Source: CAYTQK01 sp964439745 (GTDB lineage Bacteria; Desulfobacterota; Desulfobacteria; Desulfobacterales; Desulfosudaceae). From it: a stretch of DNA of 9,491 nt. Below the pieces are notes generated by a model. It worked only from the letters and a program-made list of their open reading frames with translations. It did not search any database and was not told the origin of the DNA. Below, piece by piece: positions 1 through 6,406 of the stretch. Position numbers and translations under genes: made by a program. Location: positions 1 through 9,491 of the forward strand of contig CAYTQK010000118.1 of NCBI GenBank assembly GCA_964439745.1, given 5' to 3'. How positions within the stretch are numbered: position 1 is the stretch's first letter; each line of letters begins with the position of its first letter.

Positions 1-946
1 GGGTTATGCCGCCGGGCTGGGTGACCGGCACGTAATTGATTTCCTCCAGCTGCACCCGCTTGGTGTTTTCATAGTAGTAGGCGCCGTACAGGGACAGGTC
101 CCAGTTGTGAAAAATGCCGGTCAGGGCCATGGCCACTTCGGTATTCTCCAGGTTATGGTTGGGCAGATTGTCGTCCGGCCGGGGGGTGTCAAAGGGATAG
201 AAATCACTGCCGAAGACCGGCTCCTTGTTATAGCGCAGTTCCGGGATGACGATCAGGCTGAGGCTGTACTGCCCGACCTTGTCGCTCCAGTACAGGTCGG
301 CCTTGGCGGCGCTGACCGGCAGGCGCATGTCTTCGATATCGATCAGGCCGGGAACGCGGTTGTCCTCGGGATTGAGCACATCCGTCACCCGGAAGTTTTC
401 GGTGTTGCCCCAGACAATGATCTGGCGGCCCACGGTCAGGTCCAGGTTGGGCAGCGGTGAACCCTGAATATACGTTTCCAGGAATTCCACTTCGTCTTCG
501 TATTCATCCAGCAACTGGCGGGGATACTCTTCGCGGCCCTGGATTTCATAGGCCCCGTCATAAAACCCCCGGCCGCTGACATAGCAGCGCCAGGATTCAT
601 AGACATCCGCTTCCAGTTCCAGGTTCAGTTCGGCCCGCAGCCGGGACAGCCCGCGATGGTCGATCTCCCCTTTTTCCGGGGCTTCGTGGCTGATATTCCA
701 GATGCTCGACAGGGTCAGGTCCCCGCCCAGGTGCCAGCGGGACGGGGTCTGGTCGGTTTCTTCCGGCAGCGGTTCGGCTTCCAGGCCGTTCGTGTCGCTG
801 TTTTCAAATCCGGACAGCACATCCTCGTAGCCGGCGCCCTCTTCGCCGGCTTCCGTTTCCTGGGCCATGGCCAGCGGCGTCCCCACCCAGATCATGATTC
901 CGATCAGCAGCCAGCCGGCGGCTTGTTTCCATTTCCCTTGCTTCAC
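1..946 (-). CDS. DUF1302-type outer-membrane protein (3' end missing)
   Basis: This is the N-terminal 315 residues of a protein whose C-terminus lies beyond position 1. The start is a GTG at 944-946, preceded five bases upstream by GGAGG. No ATG start fits, because the next in-frame Met (residue 18) would cut the signal peptide. Residues 1-28 form a classic signal peptide: Lys-rich start, hydrophobic stretch WLLIGIMIWVG, and cleavage after AMA. Residues 29-70 are acidic and low in complexity. From about residue 71 there are alternating beta-strand-like segments. The family signature is at residues 173-210: GRQIIVWGN, then RVTDVLNPEDNR, then GLIDIEDMRLPV. That pattern is what I know from DUF1302 proteins, which are usually 500-600 residues long and predicted to be outer-membrane barrels that work with RND/MMPL exporters. 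The stop codon of the LolA-like gene is 54 nt upstream, so the two are probably cotranscribed. Family assignment is fairly secure; the transported substrate is unknown. Confidence 0.8.
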   Translation of the reverse strand, partial: MKQGKWKQAAGWLLIGIMIWVGTPLAMAQETEAGEEGAGYEDVLSGFENSDTNGLEAEPLPEETDQTPSRWHLGGDLTLSSIWNISHEAPEKGEIDHRGLSRLRAELNLELEADVYESWRCYVSGRGFYDGAYEIQGREEYPRQLLDEYEDEVEFLETYIQGSPLPNLDLTVGRQIIVWGNTENFRVTDVLNPEDNRVPGLIDIEDMRLPVSAAKADLYWSDKVGQYSLSLIVIPELRYNKEPVFGSDFYPFDTPRPDDNLPNHNLENTEVAMALTGIFHNWDLSLYGAYYYENTKRVQLEEINYVPVTQPGGIT

Positions 947-1000
947 GCACTCCTCCTCTGGTTTTATGCCGCAGTAAAAATTTTGCAAAAAACAATTGTC

Positions 1001-1879
1001 TTATAAACCTTTTTCCAGGCTGCGCACGGTAAAAAGGCTGTCGTCCAGGTCCTGGTTAAAGCGGATATTTTCCCGGGTCAGGATCGTCTTGTGCAGGGTG
1101 TTCCGGCCCCGCTTGGTGGTCATGTGGGTTTCGGCCGGTACCCAGATGCCGTCCACCTGGTCCAGTTTTTTGACGTCCATGTACTTGATCTTGTCGCTGC
1201 CGGTCACCCAGAGAACGGCCCGGACAATGACATAGTTGTCCTGGCGGACGAACACCACGGACTTGTCATAGCCAAAGGTATCAATCACATGCTGATCAAC
1301 CGGGATGGACTCGATCAACCAGACTTTATGGTTGTAAACGGTATCGGTTTTCAGCAGCTTGTAAGTGTAGTTTTCCACTTCCGAAGTGGTCATGTCGGCA
1401 TAGGAGAAATCCGAGCCCATGAAGGCGTCGGTCTTGTCACTGGAGGCGATGCGCTTGGTGGTTTTCAGGGCGGGCAGGTAGAGCCACTGGTCGTCGTCCT
1501 TGTCGGGATCATCGTAATCATAGGTGAGAAACCCGGTGCCCCGGACAGCCGGCGGATCGGTGAAAAAGATCAGCCGGTAGGTGTCTTCGCCCTTGTCCTT
1601 GGCATAGGTTCGCATGAACCGCTCCCGCTTTTTCTGGTTTTTGTCGATGAGGATCATGCGCATGTCGGCCTTCATGTTGTCCCCGTCTTCCCGGGCATCC
1701 ACCTTTTCCATGATGGCCCGGGCCTCGGGATCATCTTCCGCCATGGCCGGCAGCAGGGTCCCCGGACCGGCCAGAAGCAGAACGGCAATGGCCAGGAACA
1801 GGACTTTGGCCGACAAGGGCCGGATTCGAAAAGACGGGCCCGGTCCGGCCGGGCGGAATGGCACCAGAGATAATTTCAT
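1001..1879 (-). CDS. LolA-like outer membrane lipoprotein-sorting protein
   Basis: This is a 292-residue exported protein of the LolA-like fold (PF17131-type, often annotated 'outer membrane lipoprotein-sorting protein'). The ATG at 1877-1879 has AAGGGGG six bases upstream. A longer frame back to 1963 would start at TTG inside the predicted promoter and is rejected. Residues 1-47 form a signal peptide with an unusually long basic n-region (about 24 residues) before the hydrophobic core VLFLAIAVLLLAG, with cleavage after AMA47. Conserved family motifs are DDQWLYLPALKTTKRI (129-144), SFMGSDFSY-like AFMGSDFSYADM (152-163), and the C-terminal IWVPAETHM (245-253). In known contexts such proteins sit in the periplasm beside RND/MMPL transporters and probably bind a lipid or hydrophobic ligand. 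The downstream neighbour is the DUF1302 protein, which matches that pairing. The exact ligand and partner cannot be read here. Confidence 0.85.
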   Translation of the reverse strand: MKLSLVPFRPAGPGPSFRIRPLSAKVLFLAIAVLLLAGPGTLLPAMAEDDPEARAIMEKVDAREDGDNMKADMRMILIDKNQKKRERFMRTYAKDKGEDTYRLIFFTDPPAVRGTGFLTYDYDDPDKDDDQWLYLPALKTTKRIASSDKTDAFMGSDFSYADMTTSEVENYTYKLLKTDTVYNHKVWLIESIPVDQHVIDTFGYDKSVVFVRQDNYVIVRAVLWVTGSDKIKYMDVKKLDQVDGIWVPAETHMTTKRGRNTLHKTILTRENIRFNQDLDDSLFTVRSLEKGL

Positions 1880-1885
1880 AAGACG

Positions 1886-1892
1886 CCCCCTT
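1886..1892 (-). promoter_or_regulatory. Shine-Dalgarno of the LolA-like gene
   Basis: The minus strand reads AAGGGGG, followed by six bases and then ATG. This decides the start at 1879 over the TTG at 1963. Confidence 0.75.
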
Positions 1893-1934
1893 TCATTGAG
1901 AACGAAGGTAAGGTTTTTTACAGATGCAAAATAA

Positions 1935-1963
1935 ATAATAGAAAATTCCGGCCGGTTTTGCAA
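1935..1963 (-). promoter_or_regulatory. Sigma70-like promoter for the LolA-like/DUF1302 pair
   Basis: On the minus strand there is TTGCAA (-35, 1958-1963), a 17-nt spacer, and TATTAT (-10, 1935-1940). The -10 matches the consensus at five of six positions, the -35 at four of six. Transcription would start near 1928, giving a leader of about 50 nt before the ATG at 1879. It suggests the envelope pair is transcribed independently of birA. Prediction by eye only. Confidence 0.55.
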
Positions 1964-1972
1964 GAAGCCATC

Positions 1973-2002
1973 AACCCGGGTATTTCATGAAATATCCGGG
2001 TT
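1973..2002. repeat. 30-bp palindrome over the birA stop codon
   Basis: The arms AACCCGG (1973-1979) and CCGGGTT (1996-2002) flank the self-complementary core TATTTCATGAAATA (1981-1994). The only non-pairing positions are 1980 and 1995. It overlaps two bases of the birA TAA stop (2001-2003) and ends ten bases upstream of the -35 of the next promoter. It could terminate the birA transcript, although the minus strand has no T-run after it. It could instead be an operator or activator site for the LolA-like promoter. The structure is certain; the role is not. Confidence 0.7.
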
Positions 2003-2924
2003 AATACTCGGGGAAGCAATCCCCGTAAACGACCTCTTGCGCGGTGCCGTCGGCCAGGCGGACGACCAGGGAGCCGTCCGGCTTCACATCCTCGGCCGTG
2101 CCCCGGATCTCTTGCCCGCGGGTAACCACCCGCACCGGACCGCCCAGCCCTGCTGCCATGGTCTTCCAGCGCTCAATAACGGCCGCCGGCCGCATCTCTT
2201 TTGCGCCTGCTTCAAAAGCATCCAGGAATCGTGCCAGCAGCCGCATCCGGGAGTGGGGTCGGCCGGTCAGCATTTGCAGGGAGGCGGCCGGCTGGTTGTC
2301 CACGGCCGGGGTGTTGTTGACATTGAGGCCGATGCCGATATGAACAGAATAAAGGGTGTCGGCGGCGGCATTCATTTCCGAAAGCATGCCGCAGATCTTT
2401 TTTCCCTGGACCAGGATATCGTTGGGCCATTTCACCATCGCCGCCGCGCCGGTCTCCTCCCGCACCACCCCGGCCAGGGTCAGGGAGGCCAGGAAATTGA
2501 GCAGATGGGCGGAGGACGGCGGCAGATCGGGCCGCAGCACCATGGTAAAATACAGACCGCCTTCGTCGGAGAGCCAGGTCCGGTCCATCCGTCCCCGCCC
2601 CCGGGTCTGGATGCCGGCGATGATGACCGTGCCGTGGGCACAGCCCCCGGCCGCCATCTGACGGGCGGTGTCCATGGTGGAGGTAACTTGCGGAAAATAG
2701 TGAACCCGGTCTTCCCGGCCGGGAAATTCCCAGGCAAAGGGGATGTCCGGGGAAGAAACCAGCTGCAGACCCGCGCGGCCCGAGGCAATCACGTAGCCCT
2801 GTCCATCCAATTCATGGATGACCGTTTCCAGCTCGCCGGCGGATACGGCCAGGCGGGTTTGCAGGCTCTCGGCGGGTACGGCTCCGGATCGGGACCGCAG
2901 TATTTCCAGCAGGCGTGTTTTCAT
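2001..2924 (-). CDS. birA: Biotin--[acetyl-CoA-carboxylase] ligase, BirA with HTH domain
   Basis: This 307-residue cytoplasmic enzyme adenylates biotin and transfers it to the lysine of biotin carboxyl carrier domains. Residues 1-60 look like a winged helix-turn-helix, followed by the catalytic domain. Visible motifs are TSTMDTAR (81-88); the biotinyl-AMP loop QTRGRGRMDRTW (106-117), matching the GRGRRGRxW consensus; KWPNDI (165-170), with the catalytic-site lysine; KICGML (176-181); and IGIGLNVNN (196-204). A small C-terminal SH3-like domain follows (about 255-307). Length and order fit bifunctional group II BirA proteins. The ATG at 2922-2924 has GGGAGC ten bases upstream. The gene is probably monocistronic: its own promoter candidate lies at 2973-3000 and a palindrome covers its stop. 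No biotin synthesis gene is nearby, so any repressor role acts on targets outside this window. Confidence 0.93.
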   Translation of the reverse strand: MKTRLLEILRSRSGAVPAESLQTRLAVSAGELETVIHELDGQGYVIASGRAGLQLVSSPDIPFAWEFPGREDRVHYFPQVTSTMDTARQMAAGGCAHGTVIIAGIQTRGRGRMDRTWLSDEGGLYFTMVLRPDLPPSSAHLLNFLASLTLAGVVREETGAAAMVKWPNDILVQGKKICGMLSEMNAAADTLYSVHIGIGLNVNNTPAVDNQPAASLQMLTGRPHSRMRLLARFLDAFEAGAKEMRPAAVIERWKTMAAGLGGPVRVVTRGQEIRGTAEDVKPDGSLVVRLADGTAQEVVYGDCFPEY

Positions 2925-2972
2925 CAGACCGGTTGCTCCCTGGTGATTGGTGGTTTCTATAATTTTTTAAAC

Positions 2973-3000
2973 TGTATAGAGCGATCATCAAAAAAAGCAA
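2973..3000 (-). promoter_or_regulatory. Candidate birA promoter
   Basis: The minus strand shows TTGCTT (2995-3000), a 16-nt spacer and TATACA (2973-2978), in a locally A+T-rich stretch. The leader to the ATG at 2924 would be about 40 nt. It begins just outside the large palindrome at 3024-3209, consistent with that element having inserted or evolved upstream of a working promoter. Prediction by eye. Confidence 0.45.
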
Positions 3001-3023
3001 AGTTGTTTATTCTTTGTCAGGGG

Positions 3024-3209
3024 AAAAATCGTGCTGGTGGCCTTTTTTTGCGCCATTTGAGCCTTTCGGGAAAAAGCCTTTTGTGACCGGCGGCGTTAAA
3101 AATTGCTCGCTGTCTGAGGGCGTCAGCCCGAGTTCGAGCAATTTAGCCGCCGGTCACAAAAGGCCCCGAAAGGGTCACGGCACGAAAAAAGGCCACCAGT
3201 GCGATTTTT
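3024..3209. repeat. Large near-palindromic hairpin element (about 186 bp)
   Basis: The left arm (3024 to about 3109) and the right arm (about 3134-3209) are reverse complements apart from small indels and a few substitutions. Matching blocks from outside inward are AAAAATCG/CGATTTTT, CTGGTGGCCTTTTTT/AAAAAAGGCCACCAG, CCTTTCGGG/CCCGAAAGG, CCTTTTGTGACCGGCGGC/GCCGCCGGTCACAAAAGG, and GCTCG/CGAGC. The central 25-30 nt hold a small nested hairpin (GGGC GTCA GCCC). No open frame within it looks like a protein, and no transposase is present. I see no clear target-site duplication. It could be a MITE-like or REP-like mobile repeat, or an RNA hairpin that ends transcription in both directions. The structure is read directly; the function is unknown. 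Confidence 0.85.
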
Positions 3210-3241
3210 AGGCTGCTACCGAAAAATTATAAAGGCCAGGT

Positions 3242-3341
3242 AAAACGTTCAAGATCAAGGCGCGCGCAGCCCGGGAGTGGAGCCTACATTAAGTACGTGA
3301 CACCACGAGGGATGAAGCGCAACGCAGATATCGGACGTTGT
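3242..3341. repeat. Second, imperfect palindromic non-coding element
   Basis: The ends AAAACGTTCAAGATC (3242-3256) and GATATCGGACGTTGT (3327-3341) are imperfect inverted copies. Between them are partly complementary blocks (GGCGCGC against GCGCAACGC, GGAGTGG against CCACGAGG) centred near 3291. The stretch fills the gap between the DUF6178-like stop codon at 3359 and the larger palindrome. No protein-like frame is visible. I have an unverified recollection of similar sequences scattered in sulfate-reducer genomes, so a dispersed repeat is the leading idea. Confidence 0.5.
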
Positions 3342-3358
3342 CCGCGGCCGGTCTTACC

Positions 3359-5086
3359 TCAGGAGACCAGGAACAACTCTACATACCGCGGATCCAGATC
3401 CGCCGGCGCCACCCAGCCGAAGGTATCCTCGATCTCCGCGAACAGGTCGTTCAGTACCTTGCCGGCGCTCTGGGAAATATTGTAGGTGGAGATCCCCGTC
3501 ATAACGGACAGCCAGTCCAGAAACATCTGTTTCCAGGCATCGGTGATGCGGTGGCCGTCGGCAGGCACCTCTTTGGCCGCCGGGGTGGAGGACAAGAGGT
3601 CGGCGTAAAAGGTACGGAAGTCATCCATTTCGATGAAATCGGCCACCGGCGGCATGCCCAGGCAGTCCCGCGCCCACAGGGTCAGCAGCAGGTTTTTATA
3701 GGTCAGCACGTCAAGGGAGACCGGGGTGGGGTCCACCTGGGTCTGGCTGAGCAGGTCGTCCACGGTCATGATCCGCTCCAGGGTTTCGGCGGCCTCGGCC
3801 AGGTCGGCCGGGGTTTCGAACTCCCGGTAGCTGCCGCCGTCCAGGTGAACGTCATAAAACAGGGGGCGTTTGACCAGCAGGCCGGAAAGAACGGCCTGGG
3901 AGGTGTCGCCCCAGAAACTGACCGGCAGACCGATCTGCCGGAACCAGCTTTGCCGGTACCAGCGGTCGGCCCGCTGCTTGATGGCTACCGGCCGGTTGTA
4001 GCCGAGCCGGAAAATGTCGGCCAGGAAATAGGTTTTTAAAACGCCCGCCGCCCGGTCCGGGTCCATTTCTCCGTCCCGGTCCCGGCCGGCCAGTTCGTCC
4101 AGGCCCAGGCCGATGTAGCCGCAGGCTTTCCGTACCAGCCCGCCCAGGGATTGGCGTTCCCGGATAATCACCTGGTCGGCCACGGCCAGGCGGTTGCACA
4201 GGGCGGCCAGCTCGAGTTGAAGATCCCGCAGGATTTCCCCGGAGTCGACCCGGACCAGCGCCCGGGCGAACAGGGCGGCCTGGTCCATGGCCGTCACCGG
4301 GGCCAAGGGCACCGGCAGGTTGGCGGCCAGGGGGCCGGGTAGTTCCCGGCGTTTCGGCAGGGGGCGCCGGTCGGAAACCGGCTGGTAGATGCCGACGGCC
4401 TCGTCAAAGGGGAGAAAACCCTTTTCCGCCAGGCGGACGTTGCGCCGGCGATAGGCCTCTTCCTCGGCTTCGGCCGGCAGAACCGCCGCCGTGTGAAAAA
4501 GCAGGTTTCGGAACGGTTCCGGGTCGTCGCCGCCGGCGATCCGCTTCAGAAAACCATGCAGGACCTGGTCGCGGTACTCGGCCGCTTTTTCGTCCGGCGG
4601 CAGCACCTCGCGGTTTTGATTGAGGAAACGCAGGTAGAACAAATCGTCAAAGGTAAAGAAATCGTCGGCAAACTCCGAGGGATCCTGGTCTTCCTCGCGA
4701 ATACCCGATTCGACGTTGTAATACAGGAACAGCTCCAGGAAATCACGCTTGTCCGTCATCATCCAGCGGATAAACCGGTCGGCATCCGCCTGGAGAAGCA
4801 GGTCGAACCAGTAAATCACCGGCGCCACGGCGATTCTCTCCTCCTGCCAGGCTTCGATGTCCAGGATGTGCTCCCACTGGCTGTCCGTGGCCAGGGCCAG
4901 CAGTTCCAGGCTGTCGCCGGGACCGATCTCGTTGACCAGGCAGTGAAAATCCTGCTCTGCCATGGCATGAACAATGGCCGGGGCGTCCGGCGAGGAGAGG
5001 ATAAAGTCCAGGGCCTTGGCCGGCGGCAGGCACAGGGCCTGCTTTTTCAGCTCGGCGACTTCGGTAATCTTTTTTTGAATATCCAT
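3359..5086 (-). CDS. DUF6178-like protein of unknown function
   Basis: This is a 575-residue, acidic, mostly helical protein with no signal peptide and no membrane segment, so probably cytoplasmic. I recognise it as resembling the DUF6178 family seen in Desulfobacterota. Landmarks are an Asp/Phe-rich segment (about 113-155: DKRDFLELFLYYN, then FADDFFTFDDLFYLRFLNQN) and YRRRNVRLAEKGFLPFDEAV (212-231). The latter seems a conserved signature. No catalytic motif is evident. The ATG at 5084-5086 was chosen because the in-frame alternative at 5137 is a TTG overlapping the thiolase gene. The Shine-Dalgarno is weak (only CGGG), so translation may be coupled to the thiolase, which stops 28 nt upstream. 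It is the last gene of the beta-oxidation operon. A regulatory or structural role for the pathway is only a guess from position. Confidence 0.75.
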   Translation of the reverse strand: MDIQKKITEVAELKKQALCLPPAKALDFILSSPDAPAIVHAMAEQDFHCLVNEIGPGDSLELLALATDSQWEHILDIEAWQEERIAVAPVIYWFDLLLQADADRFIRWMMTDKRDFLELFLYYNVESGIREEDQDPSEFADDFFTFDDLFYLRFLNQNREVLPPDEKAAEYRDQVLHGFLKRIAGGDDPEPFRNLLFHTAAVLPAEAEEEAYRRRNVRLAEKGFLPFDEAVGIYQPVSDRRPLPKRRELPGPLAANLPVPLAPVTAMDQAALFARALVRVDSGEILRDLQLELAALCNRLAVADQVIIRERQSLGGLVRKACGYIGLGLDELAGRDRDGEMDPDRAAGVLKTYFLADIFRLGYNRPVAIKQRADRWYRQSWFRQIGLPVSFWGDTSQAVLSGLLVKRPLFYDVHLDGGSYREFETPADLAEAAETLERIMTVDDLLSQTQVDPTPVSLDVLTYKNLLLTLWARDCLGMPPVADFIEMDDFRTFYADLLSSTPAAKEVPADGHRITDAWKQMFLDWLSVMTGISTYNISQSAGKVLNDLFAEIEDTFGWVAPADLDPRYVELFLVS

Positions 5087-5114
5087 ACTGTCATGTACCC
5101 GGTAAAGTTTGTCG

Positions 5115-6353
5115 TCAGCGTTCCAGGACCGCGGCAATTCCCAGGCCGCCGCCGCCGCAGACGCACTCCAGGGCCCGAGCGGCGCCGCGGCGCTTCATTT
5201 CATGGGCCAGGCTGACCAGAACCCGCACGCCGGTGGCGGCAATGGGATGGCCCAGGGAGATGCCCGAGCCGTTGACGTTGACCCGGTCATAGCGGTCCGG
5301 CGGGACACCCATCTCCTTCAGGTCGGCCAATACCTGGGCGGCAAAAGCTTCCTGGATCTCGATCAGATCCATTTCGTCCAGGGTGGTCCCGGCCAGGGCC
5401 AGGGCCTTGGCCGCGGCCGCCGGAACGGTTTTATAGGTTTTGCGGGGATCGCTGCCGGCCACGGCTACGGACTTGACGGCGGCATAGGTGTCCAGGCCGA
5501 GTTCGGCGGCCTTTTTTCCCGACATCAGCACCACCGCCGCGGCCCCGTCATTTTCCGAGGAAGAGTTGCCGGCCGTGCACACCCCGCCCAGCACCGGGGT
5601 CAGCCGGGCCAGTTTTTCCAGGCTGGTATCGGGCCGGGGATTTTCATCGGCGTCCACCACCACCGGCTCGCCCTTGCGCCGGGGCACGGTCACCGGCACC
5701 ATTTCCGCCGCAAACCGGCCCGCTTCCATGGCGGCGCAGGCCTTCTGGTGGCTGCCCAGGGCCCACTGGTCGCACTCTTTTCGGGTGATGTTTTCCTGTT
5801 CCGCGGCCGTCTCCGCCCAGGACATCATCGAGGGCAGCACCCCGTAGCGGGATTCGGGCTGGGACATGACCCGGCCCCGCTGGAGGCGGTCGTAGAGGAC
5901 GATGCCCCAGATGGACAGGTCGCCGTGACCGCGGGGCATGCCCTTTTCACCGCCGATGCCCCACTTGACACTGCCGGGAATATAAAATTCGCCGTTGCTC
6001 ATGCTTTCCACGCCTCCGGCCGCCACGATTTCCGCCTGGCCGGTCTGGATCAGCATGGCCCCGTACCGGATCACGTCCAGGCCGGTGCAGCAGCGGCGGT
6101 CCAGGGTAATGCCGGGCATGGTGTCCGGCCAGCCGGCCGTCAGCAGGGACATGCGGGCGATGTTGACGTATTCACCGCTCTGGTAGGCCTGGCCCATGAC
6201 GACTTCGTCCACTTGGGCCGGGTCCAGCCCGATCCGGGCCACGGCCGCGTCCAGGACCAGGGCGCCCAGGTCGTAGGCTTCCACCGTTTTCAGCGCGCCC
6301 AGGTAGCGTCCCACCGGGGTGCGCACGGCGCTGGTGATGACAACAGGTTCCAC
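5115..6353 (-). CDS. Acetyl-CoA C-acyltransferase (thiolase)
   Basis: This is a 412-residue thiolase that cleaves 3-ketoacyl-CoA with CoA, or runs in reverse to condense acyl-CoAs. The GTG at 6351-6353 is the chosen start, with AGGAGG five bases upstream; the GTG at 6357-6359 overlaps that ribosome site and is rejected. The fold is typical: N-terminal ITSAVRTPVGRY (6-17); nucleophile loop LDRRCCTGLD (84-93) with Cys88 aligned to the catalytic Cys; AAGGVESMS (111-119); GSGISLGHPIAATG (362-375) with His369; and C-terminal CVCGGGGLGIA (397-407) with Cys399 as the proton-transfer Cys. One departure is that the usual NEAF motif reads QEAF (334-337), so the oxyanion-site Asn is Gln. It is 53 nt downstream of the fused hydratase/dehydrogenase, giving the FadB-FadA pairing. 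The chain-length preference cannot be read from sequence. Confidence 0.93.
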   Translation of the reverse strand: MEPVVITSAVRTPVGRYLGALKTVEAYDLGALVLDAAVARIGLDPAQVDEVVMGQAYQSGEYVNIARMSLLTAGWPDTMPGITLDRRCCTGLDVIRYGAMLIQTGQAEIVAAGGVESMSNGEFYIPGSVKWGIGGEKGMPRGHGDLSIWGIVLYDRLQRGRVMSQPESRYGVLPSMMSWAETAAEQENITRKECDQWALGSHQKACAAMEAGRFAAEMVPVTVPRRKGEPVVVDADENPRPDTSLEKLARLTPVLGGVCTAGNSSSENDGAAAVVLMSGKKAAELGLDTYAAVKSVAVAGSDPRKTYKTVPAAAAKALALAGTTLDEMDLIEIQEAFAAQVLADLKEMGVPPDRYDRVNVNGSGISLGHPIAATGVRVLVSLAHEMKRRGAARALECVCGGGGLGIAAVLER

Positions 6354-6358
6354 GAACA

Positions 6359-6364
6359 CCTCCT
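6359..6364 (-). promoter_or_regulatory. Shine-Dalgarno of the thiolase gene
   Basis: A perfect AGGAGG on the minus strand lies five bases before the GTG at 6353 and overlaps the alternative GTG at 6359. This settles the start in favour of the shorter protein. Confidence 0.85.
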
Positions 6365-6406
6365 GTTTATGATGAATTCAATCTCCGCGTGGTGCTGCCT
6401 CTTTTT

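Noticed and set aside
947..1000. TTGCAA, 16 nt, TAAAAC in the gap between the LolA-like and DUF1302 genes.
   Set aside because: The -10 is weak and the gap is short and A+T-rich, so chance matches are expected. Cotranscription explains the layout.
2952..2972. GGTTT...AAAC upstream of birA resembling a BirA operator.
   Set aside because: The half-sites face the wrong way (GGTTT first, AAAC second) compared with the AACC...GGTT arrangement of known operators, and only four bases pair.
3024..3209. The palindrome as a CRISPR, retron or insertion sequence.
   Set aside because: There are no spaced direct repeats, no reverse transcriptase or transposase frame, and no visible target-site duplication.
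5087..5137. A longer N-terminus for the DUF6178-like protein starting at 5137.
   Set aside because: The codon is TTG, lies inside the thiolase gene and has no ribosome site. The extra 17 residues look random.
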